DNA from: Spongiibacteraceae bacterium
GTDB lineage: Bacteria; Pseudomonadota; Gammaproteobacteria; Pseudomonadales; PIVM01
Assembly: GCA_030618505.1 (NCBI GenBank)
Contig: JAUXDF010000169.1
Coordinates: forward strand, 1 to 7,103
Direction: 5' to 3'
DNA length: 7,103 nt
The notes below the pieces were generated by a model. It searched no databases, was not told where the DNA came from, and saw only the letters and a program-made list of their open reading frames with translations. Each line of letters begins with the position of its first letter. Positions within the stretch are counted from its first letter, which is position 1. Position numbers and translations under genes: made by a program. Shown piece by piece: positions 5,759-7,103 of this stretch.

Positions 5759-5911
5759 CACTATAGACACCCTGTTTTTATATGACTACACTGACGACAT
5801 GTACATATAGCGTTCTCAATCAGGTTATAAAAGGGTAAAAATAGTATGAACAAAAAGGATTGGCCTTTACGCTGGGACTTATTACTGCGCTACCGCCTGA
5901 TTGAAATTATT
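5759..5911 (+). repeat. Direct repeat, intact copy (copy 2) of the regulator promoter and gene start
   Basis: Partner of the block at 4043-4194. The conserved parts are CACTATAGACA, ATGAC before the -10, ACATGTACAT, TCAATCAG, the AAAAGG ribosome site, and the first 22 codons. The boundary on the left is CACTATAG in both copies; upstream sequences are unrelated. Confidence 0.85.
5764..5806 (+). promoter_or_regulatory. Promoter and palindromic operator of the WYL regulator gene
   Basis: TAGACA (5764-5769) and TACACT (5787-5792) with 17-bp spacing form the best sigma-70 candidate. ATGTACAT (5799-5806) is a palindrome placed at the predicted start of transcription, 39 bases before the ATG. Its retention together with the promoter in copy 1, while the bases between have drifted, supports a functional site. 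Autorepression by the encoded protein is the simplest reading, as CapW and BrxR proteins bind inverted repeats in their own promoters. Confidence 0.55.
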
Positions 5912-6712
5912 GCGCTGTGGGAGGGCCGACTGACTACCAACCACCTGTGTGATACTTTTGGTATTGGCCGCCAACAGGCATCAAAGGATATTAATGAGTA
6001 CTTGCGATCTGTCGGGCCCGGCAACCTGGAATATGACAAACACCTGAAGGGCTACAAACCCACTAACAGTTTTACCCCCCAAATAACCTCCGGTGATGCC
6101 GATGAGTATTTACATCTACTGCACCGCAACCAGGAGCTGAGCCATACCTTTGAACATCTAAACCTTTCGGTCGCTAATACAACGGTAATTCAAGCGCCAT
6201 TACGCAACTTGCGCCCTAATATCATCCGGCCACTAGTGCAGGCTGCACGGGAGCAGAAACGCGTTGAAGTTGATTATGTATCACTAAACCATCCTGATCG
6301 TGAAGGCCGTATTATTACGCCCCATACCCTGGTATTCACCGGCGTACGTTGGCATGTACGGGCATTTTGTGAGAAGAATATGGATTATCGAGATTTTGTA
6401 TTAAGCCGCTTTAGAGGTGAGCCGGAACTGCTAGGCCATTCAACAAAAAGCGCAGAGGGTGATATCAACTGGAATACCAAGGTCACCGTTCGCTTAAAGC
6501 CCGACCCTCGGCTTACGCCTGCCAAGCGAAAAATAATAACTGAAGATTATGGTATGGAGCGTGGTGCTCTGCGCATTACTACCCGTGGACCGCTGTTACA
6601 ATATGCGCTAAACCAATTACAGCTTGACCCCCATGTACTGACCGGCAAACCCAGCGCCCAGCAGATTGTGATTGATAATTTTGATGCAATTAAGGAGTGG
6701 TTATTTACATAA
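5846..6712 (+). CDS. CapW/BrxR-like WYL-domain transcriptional regulator
   Basis: A 288-residue protein with the three-part layout of this family. A winged helix-turn-helix covers about residues 12-75, with recognition helix near GIGRQQASKDINEYL (39-53). The WYL domain is at about 124-195, including VDYVSLNHPDREGRIITPH and RWHVRAFCEKNMDYRDFVLSRF; the signature triplet reads W-H-V, as I recall for the CapW/BrxR group. A C-terminal WCX-type domain follows at about 208-285. Family members are dimeric repressors that sense a ligand through the WYL domain and control anti-phage operons such as CBASS and BREX. AAAAGGG (5829-5835) precedes the ATG. No same-strand cargo gene follows: the next gene is convergent, 25 bp away. 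It is therefore an orphan here, able to act on its own promoter and possibly on the related promoter at 4048. Confidence 0.85.
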   Translation: MNKKDWPLRWDLLLRYRLIEIIALWEGRLTTNHLCDTFGIGRQQASKDINEYLRSVGPGNLEYDKHLKGYKPTNSFTPQITSGDADEYLHLLHRNQELSHTFEHLNLSVANTTVIQAPLRNLRPNIIRPLVQAAREQKRVEVDYVSLNHPDREGRIITPHTLVFTGVRWHVRAFCEKNMDYRDFVLSRFRGEPELLGHSTKSAEGDINWNTKVTVRLKPDPRLTPAKRKIITEDYGMERGALRITTRGPLLQYALNQLQLDPHVLTGKPSAQQIVIDNFDAIKEWLFT

Positions 6713-6737
6713 ACATTACTTGAGACTGCACTAGCGA

Positions 6738-7103
6738 TTAAGTAAGTACTAATTGCTTCTTATAATCATCCGGCAGGCCATAAAAGCAATACGGATTTAA
6801 GAATTGCCTGCGCCAGAATAGATTTTTATCGACTTCTGATAAGTTAGCTTCTTTACAGATGGCTACAAAATTCTTATCTATTGCATCAACCAGGGATGCA
6901 ATCAACTCTTTTGCTTTGTCCTCTGAAAGCTGAAAGGCGGTGCATGCCGCCAGGCAATTTACGAGCCGACTTAATTTATTATCGCCGTGAATGTTCATCG
7001 CTTGTGAGGCTTCTTCGCCTGCGCGATTTTGCGGACAAATATCATAGGCGGGCGTCAGGGTGAGCTGTTTCCCATCCCAAAAAGCCGCATGGTTACGAGC
7101 ATG
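6738..7103 (-). CDS. hipA: HipA-family serine/threonine kinase toxin, C-terminal part (runs off right edge)
   Basis: The frame is open from the window edge, so the internal ATG at 6998 is not the start. The visible 121 residues begin HARNHAAFWDGK, which fits the catalytic loop D-D-H-x-R-N-H of HipA kinases with its first residues just outside, and continue LTLTPAYDICPQ, where the Asp of PAYD matches the metal-binding residue. The remainder (SRLVNCLAACTAFQLSEDKAK onward) is the helical C-terminal lobe, ending LVLT. HipA toxins phosphorylate glutamyl-tRNA synthetase or related targets and are neutralised by HipB, whose gene usually lies just upstream and would be beyond 7103. The gene converges on the WYL regulator with 25 bp between stops and no clear terminator. 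Confidence 0.85.
   Translation of the reverse strand, partial: HARNHAAFWDGKQLTLTPAYDICPQNRAGEEASQAMNIHGDNKLSRLVNCLAACTAFQLSEDKAKELIASLVDAIDKNFVAICKEANLSEVDKNLFWRRQFLNPYCFYGLPDDYKKQLVLT

Noticed and set aside
6881..7063. Plus-strand 60-codon frame at the right end
   Set aside because: Antisense to the HipA coding sequence, which is supported by catalytic-loop motifs.

Overview
This looks like a chromosomal window from a Gram-negative bacterium, most likely a marine or free-living gammaproteobacterium. The evidence is a signal-peptide outer-membrane beta-barrel ending in Phe, a periplasmic ZnuA-type binding protein, an ABC-3 type permease, and protein sequences with a gammaproteobacterial look. 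The exact taxon cannot be read from the sequence.

Layout. (1) Positions 1-705 hold no convincing complete gene. They contain a compact nested palindromic element (301-469) and, further right, a 19-bp near-palindrome (621-639) that is a candidate operator of the Fur/Zur family. (2) Positions 706-3995 are a four-gene plus-strand cluster for zinc acquisition: a small exported His/Cys protein, a 409-residue outer-membrane barrel with a His-rich loop, a ZnuA-like periplasmic binding protein, and a ZnuB-like permease that overlaps znuA by ATGA. No ZnuC ATPase gene is present in the window. The cluster would move metal from outer membrane to periplasm to inner membrane, but it must borrow an ATPase from elsewhere. 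(3) Positions 4043-4596 are the wreck of a second operon. They hold a promoter/operator and the first 22 codons of a WYL-type regulator (with a stop at codon 10), then a frameshifted C-terminal fragment of an unrecognised protein, then a 34-codon ORF with a very strong ribosome binding site, then a six-codon stub coupled to it by ATGA. (4) Positions 4598-5269 (minus) encode an AT-rich, unrecognised five-helix membrane protein. (5) Positions 5270-5757 are non-coding or decayed, with a GC-rich stretch from about 5445. (6) Positions 5759-6712 carry the intact copy of the same promoter/operator and a full-length CapW/BrxR-like WYL regulator. (7) Positions 6738-7103 (minus) are the C-terminal third of a HipA-family kinase toxin, running off the window.

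Interpretation. The right half reads as a small defence/toxin island in turnover next to a zinc-uptake operon. CapW/BrxR-type WYL proteins usually repress CBASS, BREX and other anti-phage operons; here the intact one has no same-strand cargo and a degraded paralogue sits 1.7 kb upstream with remnants of cargo. The two copies keep the same promoter geometry and the same ATGTACAT palindrome at the predicted transcription start, which points to a probable autorepressor site. The most interesting items are the ATPase-less zinc operon with its His-rich barrel, the duplicated regulator/operator module, and the relic operon between the two copies.
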